Source: Burkholderiales bacterium 39-55-53 (GTDB lineage: Bacteria; Pseudomonadota; Gammaproteobacteria; Burkholderiales; Burkholderiaceae_C). Taken from it: DNA of 64,000 nt. The DNA is taken from positions 62,001-126,000 of the forward strand of contig NCJK01000002.1 in assembly GCA_002282445.1 (NCBI GenBank). Direction: 5' to 3'. The position numbers were made by a program, and so were the translations under genes. Positions 37,865 to 47,567 of the stretch are shown here, in pieces (position 1 is the first letter of the stretch; each line of letters opens with the position of its first letter). The notes below the pieces were generated by a model, which was given only the letters and a program-made list of their open reading frames with translations, did no database searches and was not told where the DNA came from.

Positions 37865-38611
37865 ATGAATATCCCTTGGCTTGAACCAGACGCCCCACTT
37901 CCACCACCTGAATCTGCCCAAAAAAAAGGCAGTCCAGTTGCTGGTTTGGTGGCTGCAGGCGGGGGGTTATCTGCCCATCGGCTGTGTGAGGCTTACCAAG
38001 AAGGTATTTTTCCTTGGTTTAGCGAGGGACAACCCATACTTTGGTGGTCGCCGGACCCACGCATGGTCTTAAAAACAGCAGATTTCAAGCTGCACAAATC
38101 GTTGCGCAAAACGCTGCAACTCTTTCAAAAAGATGCCAATTCCGAGTTGCGTATAGATAGCGATTTTGAGCAAGTCATCCGGCGTTGTGCGCAAAGCTCT
38201 CGCAAAGGGCAAACTGGCACTTGGATCTTGGAGGAAATGATCCAGGCGTACATAGCCCTTTATCAAGCAGGATTTGCCCACAGCGTTGAAACTTGGGTGT
38301 CTGGTCATTTGGTCGGGGGGTTGTATTGCGTTTCGATCGGCGACACATTGTTTGGCGAATCCATGTTTGCAGCGCAAACTGATGCGTCCAAAATTGCTTT
38401 GGCCGGACTTGTCGCTTTTGCTCGCTCACAAGGCTTGGCATGGATAGATTGCCAGCAAAACACCAAACATTTAGCGTCCCTAGGTGCAAATGAAATGGAC
38501 AGAACCGAGTTTCTAAAGATGGTCAGAGAAGCCCCAAAGCACACCCGCCGGTCTTGGCACTTTGACCCCGTAAATTGGGCGCATGTGCTGCCTCCGACTG
38601 ACAAGCCATGA
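37865..38611 (+). CDS. aat: Leucyl/phenylalanyl-tRNA-protein transferase
   Basis: Aat adds Leu or Phe to proteins with N-terminal Lys or Arg, marking them for ClpS/ClpAP degradation. The 248-residue protein has the family motifs Y-Q-E-G-I-F-P-W-F (about 44-52), W-W-S-P-D-P-R (about 60-66), H-S-V-E-T-W near 140-145, and [18 protein letters not shown] (about 151-168). It overlaps bpt by four bases (ATGA), so the two N-degron enzymes are translationally coupled. Confidence 0.97.
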   Translation: MNIPWLEPDAPLPPPESAQKKGSPVAGLVAAGGGLSAHRLCEAYQEGIFPWFSEGQPILWWSPDPRMVLKTADFKLHKSLRKTLQLFQKDANSELRIDSDFEQVIRRCAQSSRKGQTGTWILEEMIQAYIALYQAGFAHSVETWVSGHLVGGLYCVSIGDTLFGESMFAAQTDASKIALAGLVAFARSQGLAWIDCQQNTKHLASLGANEMDRTEFLKMVREAPKHTRRSWHFDPVNWAHVLPPTDKP

Positions 38612-39342
38612 CCAACCCAAACGACCTGCCGTTCCAAGCTGTGCAGTTTTATGCCACAGCGCCCTATCCGTGCAGCTACTTGCCCGATCGGACAGCGCGC
38701 TCGCAAGTCGCAACGCCCAGTCATTTAATTTCGGCAGATGTGTATGACCAGTTGGTGCGCCAAGGCTTTCGACGCAGCGGCTTGTTCACCTACCGGCCTT
38801 ATTGCGACAGCTGCAAGGCTTGCACCCCTTTGCGAGTCGATGCCCTGCACTACCAAGCTAGTCGGAGCCAGCGACGCGCGTGGACGAAGCACCAACATCT
38901 GCAAGCCCGCGTCTTAAAGCTTGGGTTTGACCCCGAGCACTACGCCTTGTACCTTCGCTACCAAACCCTGCGTCATGCGGGCGGCGGCATGGATGAAGAC
39001 AGTACCGAGCAATACACCCAGTTTTTGCTACAGAGTCGTGTCAATACGCGTTTGATCGAGTTCAGAGAGCCTACCGTGAATGACACGCCTGGTGCTCTCA
39101 AAATGGTGTCCATCATTGATGTGCTGAACGATGGCCTCTCGGCTGTTTACACTTTTTACGAACCCGAACCCCACACCAGCTATGGCACTTACAACGTGAT
39201 GTGGCAAATTGAGCAAGCCAAAACACTGGCCCTACCCTACGCGTATCTTGGCTATTGGATCGAAGACAGCCCGAAGATGAACTACAAGGCTGACTTTGAG
39301 CCGCACCAGCGATTGATCGACGGCTTGTGGAAAGATAACTGA
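38608..39342 (+). CDS. bpt: Aspartate/glutamate leucyltransferase (Bpt/Ate-type)
   Basis: Bpt transfers Leu to N-terminal Asp or Glu, the second branch of the bacterial N-degron pathway. The 244-residue protein belongs to the arginyltransferase-like family: N-terminal [12 protein letters not shown] (about 18-29), the cysteine pair C-D-S-C-K-A-C near 68-74, and [13 protein letters not shown] near 218-230. Many relatives in this order lie behind aat, as here. It is called bpt rather than ate because the leucyl specificity is typical of bacteria. Confidence 0.94.
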   Translation: MTNPNDLPFQAVQFYATAPYPCSYLPDRTARSQVATPSHLISADVYDQLVRQGFRRSGLFTYRPYCDSCKACTPLRVDALHYQASRSQRRAWTKHQHLQARVLKLGFDPEHYALYLRYQTLRHAGGGMDEDSTEQYTQFLLQSRVNTRLIEFREPTVNDTPGALKMVSIIDVLNDGLSAVYTFYEPEPHTSYGTYNVMWQIEQAKTLALPYAYLGYWIEDSPKMNYKADFEPHQRLIDGLWKDN

Positions 39343-39350
39343 CCTCTTGG

Positions 39351-39371
39351 TAATTTCACATGATAAAATTA
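39351..39371 (+). promoter_or_regulatory. Palindrome upstream of the IclR gene
   Basis: TAATTT (39351-39356) and AAATTA (39366-39371) form six-base inverted arms nine bases apart, five bases before the IclR start codon. The position suits an autoregulatory operator, but the sequence is A+T-rich and may also include promoter elements. Confidence 0.4.
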
Positions 39372-39375
39372 AATC

Positions 39376-40155
39376 ATGCGTAAAACCACTGTGCCTTCCA
39401 CGCCTAACATTCAGGTAATTGAGCGTATGTTCACGCTCATTGATGTCTTAGCCTCTCGCGAAGAGGCAATTTCGCTCAAGGAAATCAGTGAGCGCACCGG
39501 CTTGCATCCCTCCACCACCCATCGCATCTTGAATGACCTCGCAGTCGGTCGCTTTGTGGATCGTCCTGAAGCGGGCAGTTACCGTTTAGGCATGCGCTTG
39601 CTGGAACTGGGTAACTTGGTCAAAGGCCGTTTGAACGTGCGCGACGTGGCCTTCCAGCCCATGCGCGAATTGCACAAACTGATCCAACAGCCCGTCAATC
39701 TGAGCGTGCGCCAAGGTGATGAAATTGTGTACGTCGAGCGTGCGTTCAGCGAACGCTCAGGCATGCAAGTGGTGCGTGCCATTGGCGGTCGTGCACCATT
39801 GCATCTGACGTCCGTTGGCAAATTGTTTTTAGCAATGGATGATCCGCAACGCGTACGAGCCTACGCCACTCGCACAGGCTTGAGCGGACAAACACGCAAC
39901 AGCTTGACCCAACTCACGGCGCTGGAGCGAGAACTGTCCAAAGCGCGTCAATACGGCGTGGCGCGTGACAACGAAGAACTAGAGCTTGGCGTGCGCTGCA
40001 TGGCCTCTGGCATTTATGACGACCAAGGAAAATTAGTTGCTGGATTGTCTATTTCAGCACCGGCAGATCGGCTGGATGATGAATGGCTTGCGAAACTTCA
40101 GGCCACCACACAAGCCATCTCGCACGCCTTAGGCTATCAAAACAATCACGAATAA
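39376..40155 (+). CDS. IclR family transcriptional regulator
   Basis: A 259-residue regulator with an N-terminal winged HTH (about 10-75; S-L-K-E-I-S-E-R-T-G-L-H-P-S-T-T-H-R) and a C-terminal IclR effector-binding domain (about 80-250; ends S-G-I-Y-D-D-Q-G-K-L-V-A-G-L-S-I-S). Members repress or activate genes for acetate, aromatic or carboxylic acid use. No catabolic target lies next to it, so its regulon is unknown. The gap to bpt is 33 bases with a palindrome that may be its operator. A terminator follows. Confidence 0.92.
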   Translation: MRKTTVPSTPNIQVIERMFTLIDVLASREEAISLKEISERTGLHPSTTHRILNDLAVGRFVDRPEAGSYRLGMRLLELGNLVKGRLNVRDVAFQPMRELHKLIQQPVNLSVRQGDEIVYVERAFSERSGMQVVRAIGGRAPLHLTSVGKLFLAMDDPQRVRAYATRTGLSGQTRNSLTQLTALERELSKARQYGVARDNEELELGVRCMASGIYDDQGKLVAGLSISAPADRLDDEWLAKLQATTQAISHALGYQNNHE

Positions 40156-40173
40156 GGCAGCACCGTGAAAAAC

Positions 40174-40202
40174 AAAAAGCCAGCAAATTTTGCTGGCTTT
40201 TT
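40174..40202. terminator. Bidirectional terminator between IclR and PBP7 genes
   Basis: Stem GCCAGCAA (40179-40186) and TTGCTGGC (40190-40197) with loop ATT, flanked by A5 and T5. It ends both the plus-strand IclR gene and the minus-strand endopeptidase gene. Confidence 0.9.
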
Positions 40203-40223
40203 GTAATTAGAACGATCAGTTCA

Positions 40224-41222
40224 TCAAGTCTGTGGGCGAATATGACCGCCATGGTTGGTTTCAACCCATTTGCGCACGCGTTCAGCATCCGCAATACGGC
40301 TCAACTTACCTGCCGAATCCAAGAACACCATGATCAACTTGCGACCGGAGACTTTGGCCTGCATGACCAAGCACTGACCTGCTTCAGAGATATAGCCAGT
40401 TTTTTGCAAACCAATATCCCAGTTTGGGTTCTTCACCAAACGGTTGGTGGTGTTGTACTGCAGGGTACGGTTACCCACCTCAACACTATGGCTTGGGGAT
40501 GTTGACAATTCGCGCACAGTCACGTCATGGTAGGCATTACCAACCAAGGTTGCCAAGTCTTTGGCACTGGATTGGTTTTGGCTTGAAAGACCAGTTGGCT
40601 CCACGTAACGTGTATCGCGCATGCCTAACTGAGCTGCTTTTGAATTCATCAAACCCACAAACGTGGACATACCACCAGGATAAGTGCGTCCCAAAGCGTG
40701 TGCTGCGCGGTTCTCGCTAGCCATCAAAGCCAAATGCAACAACTCACCGCGTGTGAGGGTTGCCCCGACGCGCAGACGTGAGCTGCTGCCCTTTTCGGTG
40801 TCTACGTCATCTTGGGTGATGGTGATGGACTCGTCCATCGGCAACTTGGCTTCGCTGATGATCAGGCCGGTCATCAACTTGGTGATGGAAGCGATTGGCA
40901 AAACCGCTTGGTCGTTCTTGCTGAGTAAAACTTCGTTGGTGTCTTGGTCAATCACGTAAGCCACGCTGGATTTCAAATCCAACATATCGCTGGTGGCGTG
41001 CAGACCAGCCTTTTGGCCAAATGAAGGCACCACGGGGGCCGCTTTGACAATTTTTGCGCGACGCACATGTGTCTTCACAACAGCGTGCTTAGATTTTTGG
41101 ACAGTTGGCTTTTTTTGGTTCTGAGCGGCTTGTGCAGGCATGGTGCACAAATTAGCCAGTAAACCGAGTGAGGTGGCAATCAGCAGTCGTTTCAAGAGGT
41201 GTTCCTTTAGCTTGAAAAACAT
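40224..41222 (-). CDS. pbpG: D-alanyl-D-alanine endopeptidase (PBP7-type)
   Basis: A periplasmic low-molecular-weight penicillin-binding protein that cleaves peptidoglycan cross-links. The 332-residue protein has a signal peptide (about 1-32), a basic linker (about 35-60), and the S11 peptidase motifs in the right order: S112-x-x-K115 (S-I-T-K), S169-E-N171 and K274-T-G276. No C-terminal amphipathic membrane anchor is visible, as in PBP7. Length and motifs support pbpG; dacA is less likely because the C-terminal domain is absent. Confidence 0.93.
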   Translation of the reverse strand: MFFKLKEHLLKRLLIATSLGLLANLCTMPAQAAQNQKKPTVQKSKHAVVKTHVRRAKIVKAAPVVPSFGQKAGLHATSDMLDLKSSVAYVIDQDTNEVLLSKNDQAVLPIASITKLMTGLIISEAKLPMDESITITQDDVDTEKGSSSRLRVGATLTRGELLHLALMASENRAAHALGRTYPGGMSTFVGLMNSKAAQLGMRDTRYVEPTGLSSQNQSSAKDLATLVGNAYHDVTVRELSTSPSHSVEVGNRTLQYNTTNRLVKNPNWDIGLQKTGYISEAGQCLVMQAKVSGRKLIMVFLDSAGKLSRIADAERVRKWVETNHGGHIRPQT

Positions 41223-41244
41223 ATTGACCCTAGTCTAACAAGAA

Positions 41245-41276
41245 AAGTCACGCAAGATCAAGGACTTGCGTGACTT
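41245..41276 (-). terminator. Terminator downstream of leuA
   Basis: A twelve-base perfect stem, AAGTCACGCAAG (41245-41256) and CTTGCGTGACTT (41265-41276), with an eight-base loop. On the minus strand it is followed by TTCTTG, giving TTTTCTTG in all. It lies 39 bases beyond the leuA stop. Confidence 0.8.
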
Positions 41277-41314
41277 ATTTAACAAAATTGATACGATGTA
41301 TCAGTTTTTGTGAT

Positions 41315-42853
41315 TTAACCTTGTGCGGCCACTCGGTCAGACTTGCTTTGGAGCTTGTTCAGCGCACTCAAATAGGCCTTGGCAGATGCCACCACGATGT
41401 CTGGGTCTGACCCCACGCCATTGACGACGCGACCACTGTTTTGCAAGCGCACCGTCACTTCACCTTGGCTCTCGGTCGAGCCGCTGATGGCATTGACGGA
41501 GTACAACACCATTTCGGCGCCACTATTGACGTGAGACTCAATGGCCTTTAGGGAAGCGTCGACAGGGCCATTGCCATCCGAATCGCCCTTCACTTCTTTG
41601 CCTGCCACCGTGAACACCACGCTCGCGTGAGGACGCTCGCCAGTTTCACTGTGTTGCGACAAAGAAACAAATGCAAACTGTTCGCTGGCACTGCTCACCG
41701 ACTCTTCGCTCACCAAAGCCAAGATGTCCTCGTCAAAGATTTCGCTTTTACGATCAGCCAACTCTTTGAATTTGGCAAAGGCCGTGTTGATGTCGGCTTC
41801 GCTTTCCATTTGTACGCCTAAGTCTTCCAAGCGTTGCTTGAAGGCATTGCGGCCACTGAGCTTACCCAACACAATCTTATTGGCACTCCAGCCCACGTCT
41901 TCTGCGCGCATGATTTCGTAGGTGTCACGCGCTTTGAGAACGCCGTCTTGGTGGATACCAGAGGCGTGGGCAAAAGCATTTGCGCCCACCACAGCTTTGT
42001 TGGGCTGCACAACAAAGCCAGTGGTCTGACTCACCATGCGGCTGGCCGCCACGATTTGCTTGGCATCGATGTTCATGCTGAGGTCAAAGTAATCGCGGCG
42101 GGTTTTGATCGCCATGACAACTTCTTCGAGCGAACAGTTACCTGCGCGCTCGCCTAAGCCGTTGATCGTGCACTCCACCTGACGTGCGCCGCCAATCTTC
42201 ACACCCGCCAATGAGTTGGCCACGGCCATCCCTAAGTCGTTGTGGCAATGCACCGACCAAATCGCTTTGTCAGAGTTAGGCACACGCTCGCGCAAGGTCT
42301 TGATGAAGTTGCCATACAACTCCGGAATGGCATAGCCCACCGTGTCTGGAATGTTGATGGTGGTTGCACCTTCTGCAATCACGGCTTCAACGACACGGCA
42401 CAAAAAGTCCATCTCGCTGCGGTAGCCGTCTTCGGCGCTGAACTCGATGTCTCCCACCAAGTTGCGGGCAAAACGCACCGACTGCTTGGCTTGCTCGAGC
42501 ACTTGCTCGGGCGACATGCGCAACTTCTTCTCCATGTGCAAGGGTGACGTGGCAATGAAGGTGTGAATGCGCGCCCGGTTAGCACCTTTGAGGGCCTCAG
42601 CGGCACGGCTGATGTCACGGTCATTGGCGCGCGACAACGAACAAATGGTGGAGTCTTTGATCGCGTTGGCAATGGTCTGCACCGCCTCGAAGTCACCATT
42701 AGAGCTGGCAGCAAAACCGGCTTCGATCACGTCGACCTTCAATCGCTCGAGTTGACGTGCGATGCGCAGTTTTTCGTCGCGCGTCATGGAAGCGCCGGGC
42801 GATTGTTCGCCGTCACGCAAGGTGGTGTCAAAAATGATGAGCTTGTCGGTCAT
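41315..42853 (-). CDS. leuA: 2-isopropylmalate synthase
   Basis: LeuA condenses acetyl-CoA with 2-ketoisovalerate, the first committed step of leucine synthesis. The 512-residue protein has [12 protein letters not shown] (9-20), the HxH metal site in V-H-C-H-N-D-L-G (about 200-207), N-G-L-G-E-R-A-G-N near 230-238, and the C-terminal leucine-sensing regulatory domain (about 390-500). Enzyme activity is therefore likely feedback-inhibited by leucine. The leader upstream encodes a Leu-rich peptide and a terminator, which points to attenuation control as well. Confidence 0.98.
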   Translation of the reverse strand: MTDKLIIFDTTLRDGEQSPGASMTRDEKLRIARQLERLKVDVIEAGFAASSNGDFEAVQTIANAIKDSTICSLSRANDRDISRAAEALKGANRARIHTFIATSPLHMEKKLRMSPEQVLEQAKQSVRFARNLVGDIEFSAEDGYRSEMDFLCRVVEAVIAEGATTINIPDTVGYAIPELYGNFIKTLRERVPNSDKAIWSVHCHNDLGMAVANSLAGVKIGGARQVECTINGLGERAGNCSLEEVVMAIKTRRDYFDLSMNIDAKQIVAASRMVSQTTGFVVQPNKAVVGANAFAHASGIHQDGVLKARDTYEIMRAEDVGWSANKIVLGKLSGRNAFKQRLEDLGVQMESEADINTAFAKFKELADRKSEIFDEDILALVSEESVSSASEQFAFVSLSQHSETGERPHASVVFTVAGKEVKGDSDGNGPVDASLKAIESHVNSGAEMVLYSVNAISGSTESQGEVTVRLQNSGRVVNGVGSDPDIVVASAKAYLSALNKLQSKSDRVAAQG

Positions 42854-42907
42854 GGTCAGGACTCCTAGATTCCTAAAAAACTTGCAACGTTTGGTTTAGC
42901 CCCAAAG

Positions 42908-42974
42908 CAAAAGGCCCGCTGCGAGTGCATACGGGCCTTGTGGGGTTTGCGCGTGCGCTACCAACTCCGCCCGT
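42908..42974 (-). promoter_or_regulatory. leuA attenuator: terminator hairpin and competing antiterminator
   Basis: On the minus strand, AAGGCCCG (42939-42932) and CGGGCCTT (42918-42911) form an eight-base stem followed by T residues (terminator). Upstream, ACGGGC (42974-42969), inside the last codons of the leader peptide, can pair with GCCCGT (42936-42931) of the terminator's first arm, so the two structures exclude each other. The same upstream stretch also forms a hairpin CCAAC/GTTGG (42961-42977). This is the layout of a ribosome-stalling attenuator. Confidence 0.75.
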
Positions 42975-43014
42975 TGGGGGATAGAAGCAGTAGAACCAGC
43001 GAAAAATTTGTCAT
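42958..43014 (-). CDS. Leu-rich leader peptide upstream of leuA (attenuation peptide)
   Basis: An 18-codon open frame MTNFSLVLLLLSPNGRSW, start ATG at 43014 and stop TAG at 42958-42960. Five of codons 6-11 are leucine (CTG, CTA, CTG, CTT, CTA, with a valine between the first two), a concentration not expected by chance next to leuA. It is followed by a terminator/antiterminator pair. When leucyl-tRNA is scarce, ribosomes stalled on these codons would free the antiterminator. It is too short for usual gene finders. No strong ribosome binding site is visible. Confidence 0.78.
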   Translation of the reverse strand: MTNFSLVLLLLSPNGRSW

Positions 43015-43025
43015 GAGCGGAATTT

Positions 43026-43050
43026 AGCACAAAGATAAGCCCTTTGTGCT
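43026..43050. repeat. Inverted repeat between pssA and the leuA leader
   Basis: AGCACAAAG (43026-43034) and CTTTGTGCT (43042-43050) form a nine-base perfect stem around ATAAGCC. It may be a weak terminator for pssA or an operator for the leuA promoter. The lack of a T tract leaves both open. Confidence 0.5.
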
Positions 43051-43060
43051 TAAAGGTGTC

Positions 43061-43864
43061 TTATTTGTGCAAGCCAGCCTCATCAGGTTCATCCGTTGAC
43101 GTACTGAAGAGGCTCGTCTGCATTCCTTTCGCTCGACGCCAAGCGTACAAGCCATAGCCACTCAATCCATAAATCATGAACAACGCAAACAGCACGATGG
43201 GTGGATGAATGGTGATCACGGCAATGGTCAAAGCCAACAACACAATCACTACAAATGGAACGCTTTGCTTCATTTGTACATCTTTGAAGCTGTAAAAAGG
43301 CACATTAGTCACCATGGTCAAGCCTGAATACAAACACCAAGCAAACATGGGCCATGCCACCTCAGGACCGCTCACACCCATCTCCGTCATCAACCACATG
43401 AAGCCCATGACCAATGCCGCAGCGGCTGGTGATGGCAGACCTTGGAAAAAGCGTTTATCCACCACGGCGGTATTGACGTTGAAACGTGCCAATCGCAATG
43501 CAGCGCATGACATGTAAACGAATGCAGCCACCCAGCCCCAACGCCCCAAACCTTTGAGCGCCCACTCATAGGAAATCAAAGCGGGTGCAGCGCCGAAAGA
43601 AACCATATCAGCCAGAGAGTCCATTTGCTCACCAAAGGCACTTTGGGTGTTGGTCATGCGCGCCACACGGCCATCTAGGCTGTCGAGCACCATGGCACAA
43701 AAAACGCCAATGGCCGCCAATTCATAACGACCATTCATAGCCATCACAATCGCGTAGAAACCACCAAACAAAGCCGCTAATGTGAATAAATTGGGCAGCA
43801 CATACACGCCCTTTCGAGGCTTGCGCGGGACAAATTCTCCTGCTTGATCGTGTTGTTCTGGCAT
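43061..43864 (-). CDS. pssA: CDP-diacylglycerol-serine O-phosphatidyltransferase
   Basis: PssA makes phosphatidylserine from CDP-diacylglycerol and serine in the inner membrane, on the route to phosphatidylethanolamine. The 267-residue protein has several membrane segments and the CDP-alcohol phosphotransferase motif D-x2-D-G-x2-A-R-x8-G-x3-D-x3-D (D-S-L-D-G-R-V-A-R ... G-E-Q-M-D-S-L-A-D, about 61-83). The frame is open from 43960, but ATG 43864 has a GGAG ribosome binding site and the family N-terminus. It lies between leuA and ilvC on the same strand, as in many Burkholderiales. Confidence 0.94.
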   Translation of the reverse strand: MPEQHDQAGEFVPRKPRKGVYVLPNLFTLAALFGGFYAIVMAMNGRYELAAIGVFCAMVLDSLDGRVARMTNTQSAFGEQMDSLADMVSFGAAPALISYEWALKGLGRWGWVAAFVYMSCAALRLARFNVNTAVVDKRFFQGLPSPAAAALVMGFMWLMTEMGVSGPEVAWPMFAWCLYSGLTMVTNVPFYSFKDVQMKQSVPFVVIVLLALTIAVITIHPPIVLFALFMIYGLSGYGLYAWRRAKGMQTSLFSTSTDEPDEAGLHK

Positions 43865-43927
43865 TCGTAGAGCTCCGGAAAATATGCACACAAGTGTAAG
43901 CCCTGCGTCATTCAGATCCCAAAACAA

Positions 43928-43950
43928 AAAAGACCACCGAAGTGGTCCTT
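43928..43950 (-). terminator. Terminator downstream of ilvC
   Basis: On the minus strand, GGACCAC-TTCG-GTGGTC with a UUCG tetraloop followed by T6. Located 22 bases after the ilvC stop and before pssA. Confidence 0.88.
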
Positions 43951-43971
43951 TCTGTTGCACAAAGCAGATGC

Positions 43972-44997
<1,026 letters not shown>

Positions 44998-45025
44998 CTA
45001 AAAAATACTTCGAAAAGGGTTTGAA

Positions 45026-45517
45026 TTAAACGCGCAAGATACGTTCGCCGCGGCCAATGCCACATGCGCCCGTGCGAACGGTTTCAAGAATTGCGCTGCG
45101 GTCAATCGCTTCTAAGAACGCATCGTTCTTAGACAGGTCACCCGTCAACTCAATGGTGTAGCTCTTCTCAGTCACATCAATGATGCGACCACGGAAGATA
45201 TCGGCCATGCGTTTCATCTCTTCACGCTCTTTGCCAACGGCACGAACTTTGACAAGCATCAGTTCGCGTTCGGTATAGGCGCCTTCGGTTAGGTCAACGA
45301 CCTTGACCACTTCAATCAAACGGTTCAAGTGCTTGGTGATTTGTTCAATCACCTCATCTGAACCATGTGTTTGGATGGTCATGCGTGACAAGCTGGCGTC
45401 TTCAGTAGGCGCCACGGTCAGAGATTCAATGTTATAGCCACGGGCAGAGAACAAACCCACCACGCGCGACAAAGCGCCGGGTTCATTTTCAAGCATCAGG
45501 GAAATGATGTGTTTCAT
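45026..45517 (-). CDS. ilvN: Acetolactate synthase small subunit
   Basis: Regulatory subunit that binds valine and raises catalytic-subunit activity. From ATG 45517 it has 163 residues: an N-terminal ACT domain (about 1-75; M-K-H-I-I-S-L-M-L-E-N-E-P-G-A-L-S-R-V) and a C-terminal ACT-like domain (about 80-160). The frame is open from 45538, but the family begins at MKHIISL. It is often named ilvH in this order. It starts 17 bases after the ilvB stop. Confidence 0.96.
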   Translation of the reverse strand: MKHIISLMLENEPGALSRVVGLFSARGYNIESLTVAPTEDASLSRMTIQTHGSDEVIEQITKHLNRLIEVVKVVDLTEGAYTERELMLVKVRAVGKEREEMKRMADIFRGRIIDVTEKSYTIELTGDLSKNDAFLEAIDRSAILETVRTGACGIGRGERILRV

Positions 45518-45534
45518 GTTGTCATCCTTCCCGT

Positions 45535-47307
45535 TCACAGGTCTTCGCTGCCAAGCAGCATTTCGGTGATGCCCTTACCGGCCTTGACCATCGGGAACAC
45601 GTTCTCGGTGGGGTCGGTGCGGAAATCGATGAACACCGTGCGGTCTTTGAGTCGGCGCGCTTCACGCAAAGCTGGCTCAACATCTTCAGGGCGCTCAATC
45701 AACATGCCCACGTGACCGTAGGCTTCTGCCAACTTCACAAAGTCAGGCAAAGCATCCATGTAGCTGCTGCTGTAGCGGCCTTCGTATTCGATTTCTTGCC
45801 ATTGGCGCACCATGCCGAGGTATCGGTTATTCAAAGCCAAGACCTTGATGGGCGTGTTGTACTGGAAACAAGTGGAGAGTTCTTGGATACACATCTGTAC
45901 CGAGCCCTCGCCTGTCACGCAAAACACTTCGCTGTCAGGTTTAGCCAGTTTGATACCCATGGCGTAAGGAATACCTACGCCCATGGTGCCCAAGCCGCCT
46001 GAGTTGATCCAGCGGCGTGGCTCATCGAAACCATAGTACTGAGCCGCCCACATCTGGTGCTGCCCCACATCGGAGGTGATGTAGGTGTCGGTCCCCTTGG
46101 TCATGTTGTGCAAGGTCTCGATGACGTATTGCGGCTTGATGACGGTGGTGTTCTCACGGTCATACTTCAAACAATCACGCTTGCGCCAAGCATCGATGGT
46201 TTCCCACCAACCGGCCAAGGCAGAAGCGTCTGGCTTCAAGCCCGATTCTTTGATCATGTCGATCATCTCGACCAACACATCTTTCACATCGCCCACGATT
46301 GGGATATCAACCTTCACGCGCTTGGAGATGCTGGAAGGGTCAATGTCGATGTGGATGATCTTGCGTTCGTTTTGCGCGAAGTGTTTGGGGTTGCCAATCA
46401 CGCGGTCGTCGAAACGAGCGCCAACGGCCAGCAACACATCGCAGTTTTGCATGGCGTTGTTGGCTTCCATCGTTCCGTGCATGCCCAACATGCCCAAAAA
46501 CTTAGGGGCGCTGGCAGGGTATGCACCCAAGCCCATCAACGTGTTGGTGACGGGATAACCCAACATGTCCACCAAAGTACGCAACTCTTGCGAGGCATTG
46601 CCCAACAGCACACCACCACCGGTGTAGATATAGGGGCGCTTAGCGGCCATCAGCAACTGCAAAGCCTTACGGATTTGACCGCCGTGGCCTTTGCGCACGG
46701 GGTTGTAGGAGCGCATTTGCACTTCAGCTGGATAACCTTCGTACGTGGTCTTCTTGAAAGACACGTCTTTTGGAATGTCCACCACTACAGGGCCTGGACG
46801 GCCGCTGCGTGCGATGTGGAAGGCTTTCTTCATCGTCAAGGCCAAGTCGCGAACGTCTTTGACCAAGAAATTATGTTTAACGATGGGGCGTGTGATGCCA
46901 ATGGTGTCGCACTCTTGAAATGCGTCTAAACCAATCGCGTGCGTAGGCACTTGACCGGTGATGATGACCATGGGAATGCTGTCCATGTAGGCAGTGGCAA
47001 TGCCGGTCACGGCATTCGTAGCGCCTGGACCAGACGTGACCAAAGCCACCCCCACGTCACCAGTGGCGCGTGCATAGCCGTCAGCTGCGTGAACCGCCGC
47101 TTGCTCGTGACGAACCAGCACGTGTTGAATCGTGTCTTGGTTGTACAGCGCGTCGTAGATGTAGAGAACTGAACCGCCGGGGTAACCCCAGATGTGCTTG
47201 ACGTTTTCAGCTTGCAGGGCTTTGACGAGAATCTCGGCGCCCATCAGTTCTTGTGCATGACCGCCAGCGGCGGTTGCGGAATGCGATTCCGACTTTGTAG
47301 TGTTCAT
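45535..47307 (-). CDS. ilvB: Acetolactate synthase large (catalytic) subunit
   Basis: ThDP-dependent enzyme that condenses two pyruvates, or pyruvate and 2-ketobutyrate, at the start of branched-chain amino acid synthesis. The 590-residue protein has the catalytic Glu in V-R-H-E-Q-A-A-V-H-A-A-D-G-Y-A-R (about 66-80), a central FAD/Rossmann-like domain, and the C-terminal ThDP motif G-E-G-S-V-Q-M-C-I-Q-E-L (about 465-476) with N-N-R-Y-L-G-M. It is also named ilvI in related genomes. A 260-base gap separates it from the divergent sigma-factor gene. Confidence 0.97.
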   Translation of the reverse strand: MNTTKSESHSATAAGGHAQELMGAEILVKALQAENVKHIWGYPGGSVLYIYDALYNQDTIQHVLVRHEQAAVHAADGYARATGDVGVALVTSGPGATNAVTGIATAYMDSIPMVIITGQVPTHAIGLDAFQECDTIGITRPIVKHNFLVKDVRDLALTMKKAFHIARSGRPGPVVVDIPKDVSFKKTTYEGYPAEVQMRSYNPVRKGHGGQIRKALQLLMAAKRPYIYTGGGVLLGNASQELRTLVDMLGYPVTNTLMGLGAYPASAPKFLGMLGMHGTMEANNAMQNCDVLLAVGARFDDRVIGNPKHFAQNERKIIHIDIDPSSISKRVKVDIPIVGDVKDVLVEMIDMIKESGLKPDASALAGWWETIDAWRKRDCLKYDRENTTVIKPQYVIETLHNMTKGTDTYITSDVGQHQMWAAQYYGFDEPRRWINSGGLGTMGVGIPYAMGIKLAKPDSEVFCVTGEGSVQMCIQELSTCFQYNTPIKVLALNNRYLGMVRQWQEIEYEGRYSSSYMDALPDFVKLAEAYGHVGMLIERPEDVEPALREARRLKDRTVFIDFRTDPTENVFPMVKAGKGITEMLLGSEDL

Positions 47308-47318
47308 TTTTGTACCTT

Positions 47319-47417
47319 TTAACCTGAGTGAATTTCGTCAACGAAAAACCTTGGGTGCTTCTTGGCGAACCCTTGTGGGGCAGCATCGAAACTTTGGACC
47401 TTCAGCCATAGACGCAT
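47319..47417 (-). other. Upstream open frame in the ilvB leader
   Basis: An ATG at 47417 opens 32 codons (MRLWLKVQSFDAAPQGFAKK ...) and ends in TAA at 47319-47321, only 11 bases before the ilvB start, so the stop lies in the region of the ilvB ribosome binding site. It holds two Leu and one Val codon in the first seven, but is not clearly a branched-chain leader. Translation is unproven. The rest of this 260-base gap (47308-47567) contains CATAAT-like -10 motifs on both strands for the divergent genes, none strong. Confidence 0.3.
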
Positions 47418-47567
47418 GGTTCGCGCCGGACCCAGACCCGTTTGCCTTTTTTTGTCGAATTGCAACCGCAGATTATGACACTTTCTAAGCGAAATTCAGT
47501 CTTAAGCACGCAAAACCCTTGGCGAGTGACATAATCGCGCCCGATTCAAACTTGAACCCATTCGTCA

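Noticed and set aside
47468-47535. A second short minus-strand frame (MSLAKGFACLRLNFA) as a leader peptide for ilvB
   Set aside because: It lies upstream of the better promoter-like element, is not rich in branched-chain codons in a run, and no terminator/antiterminator follows.
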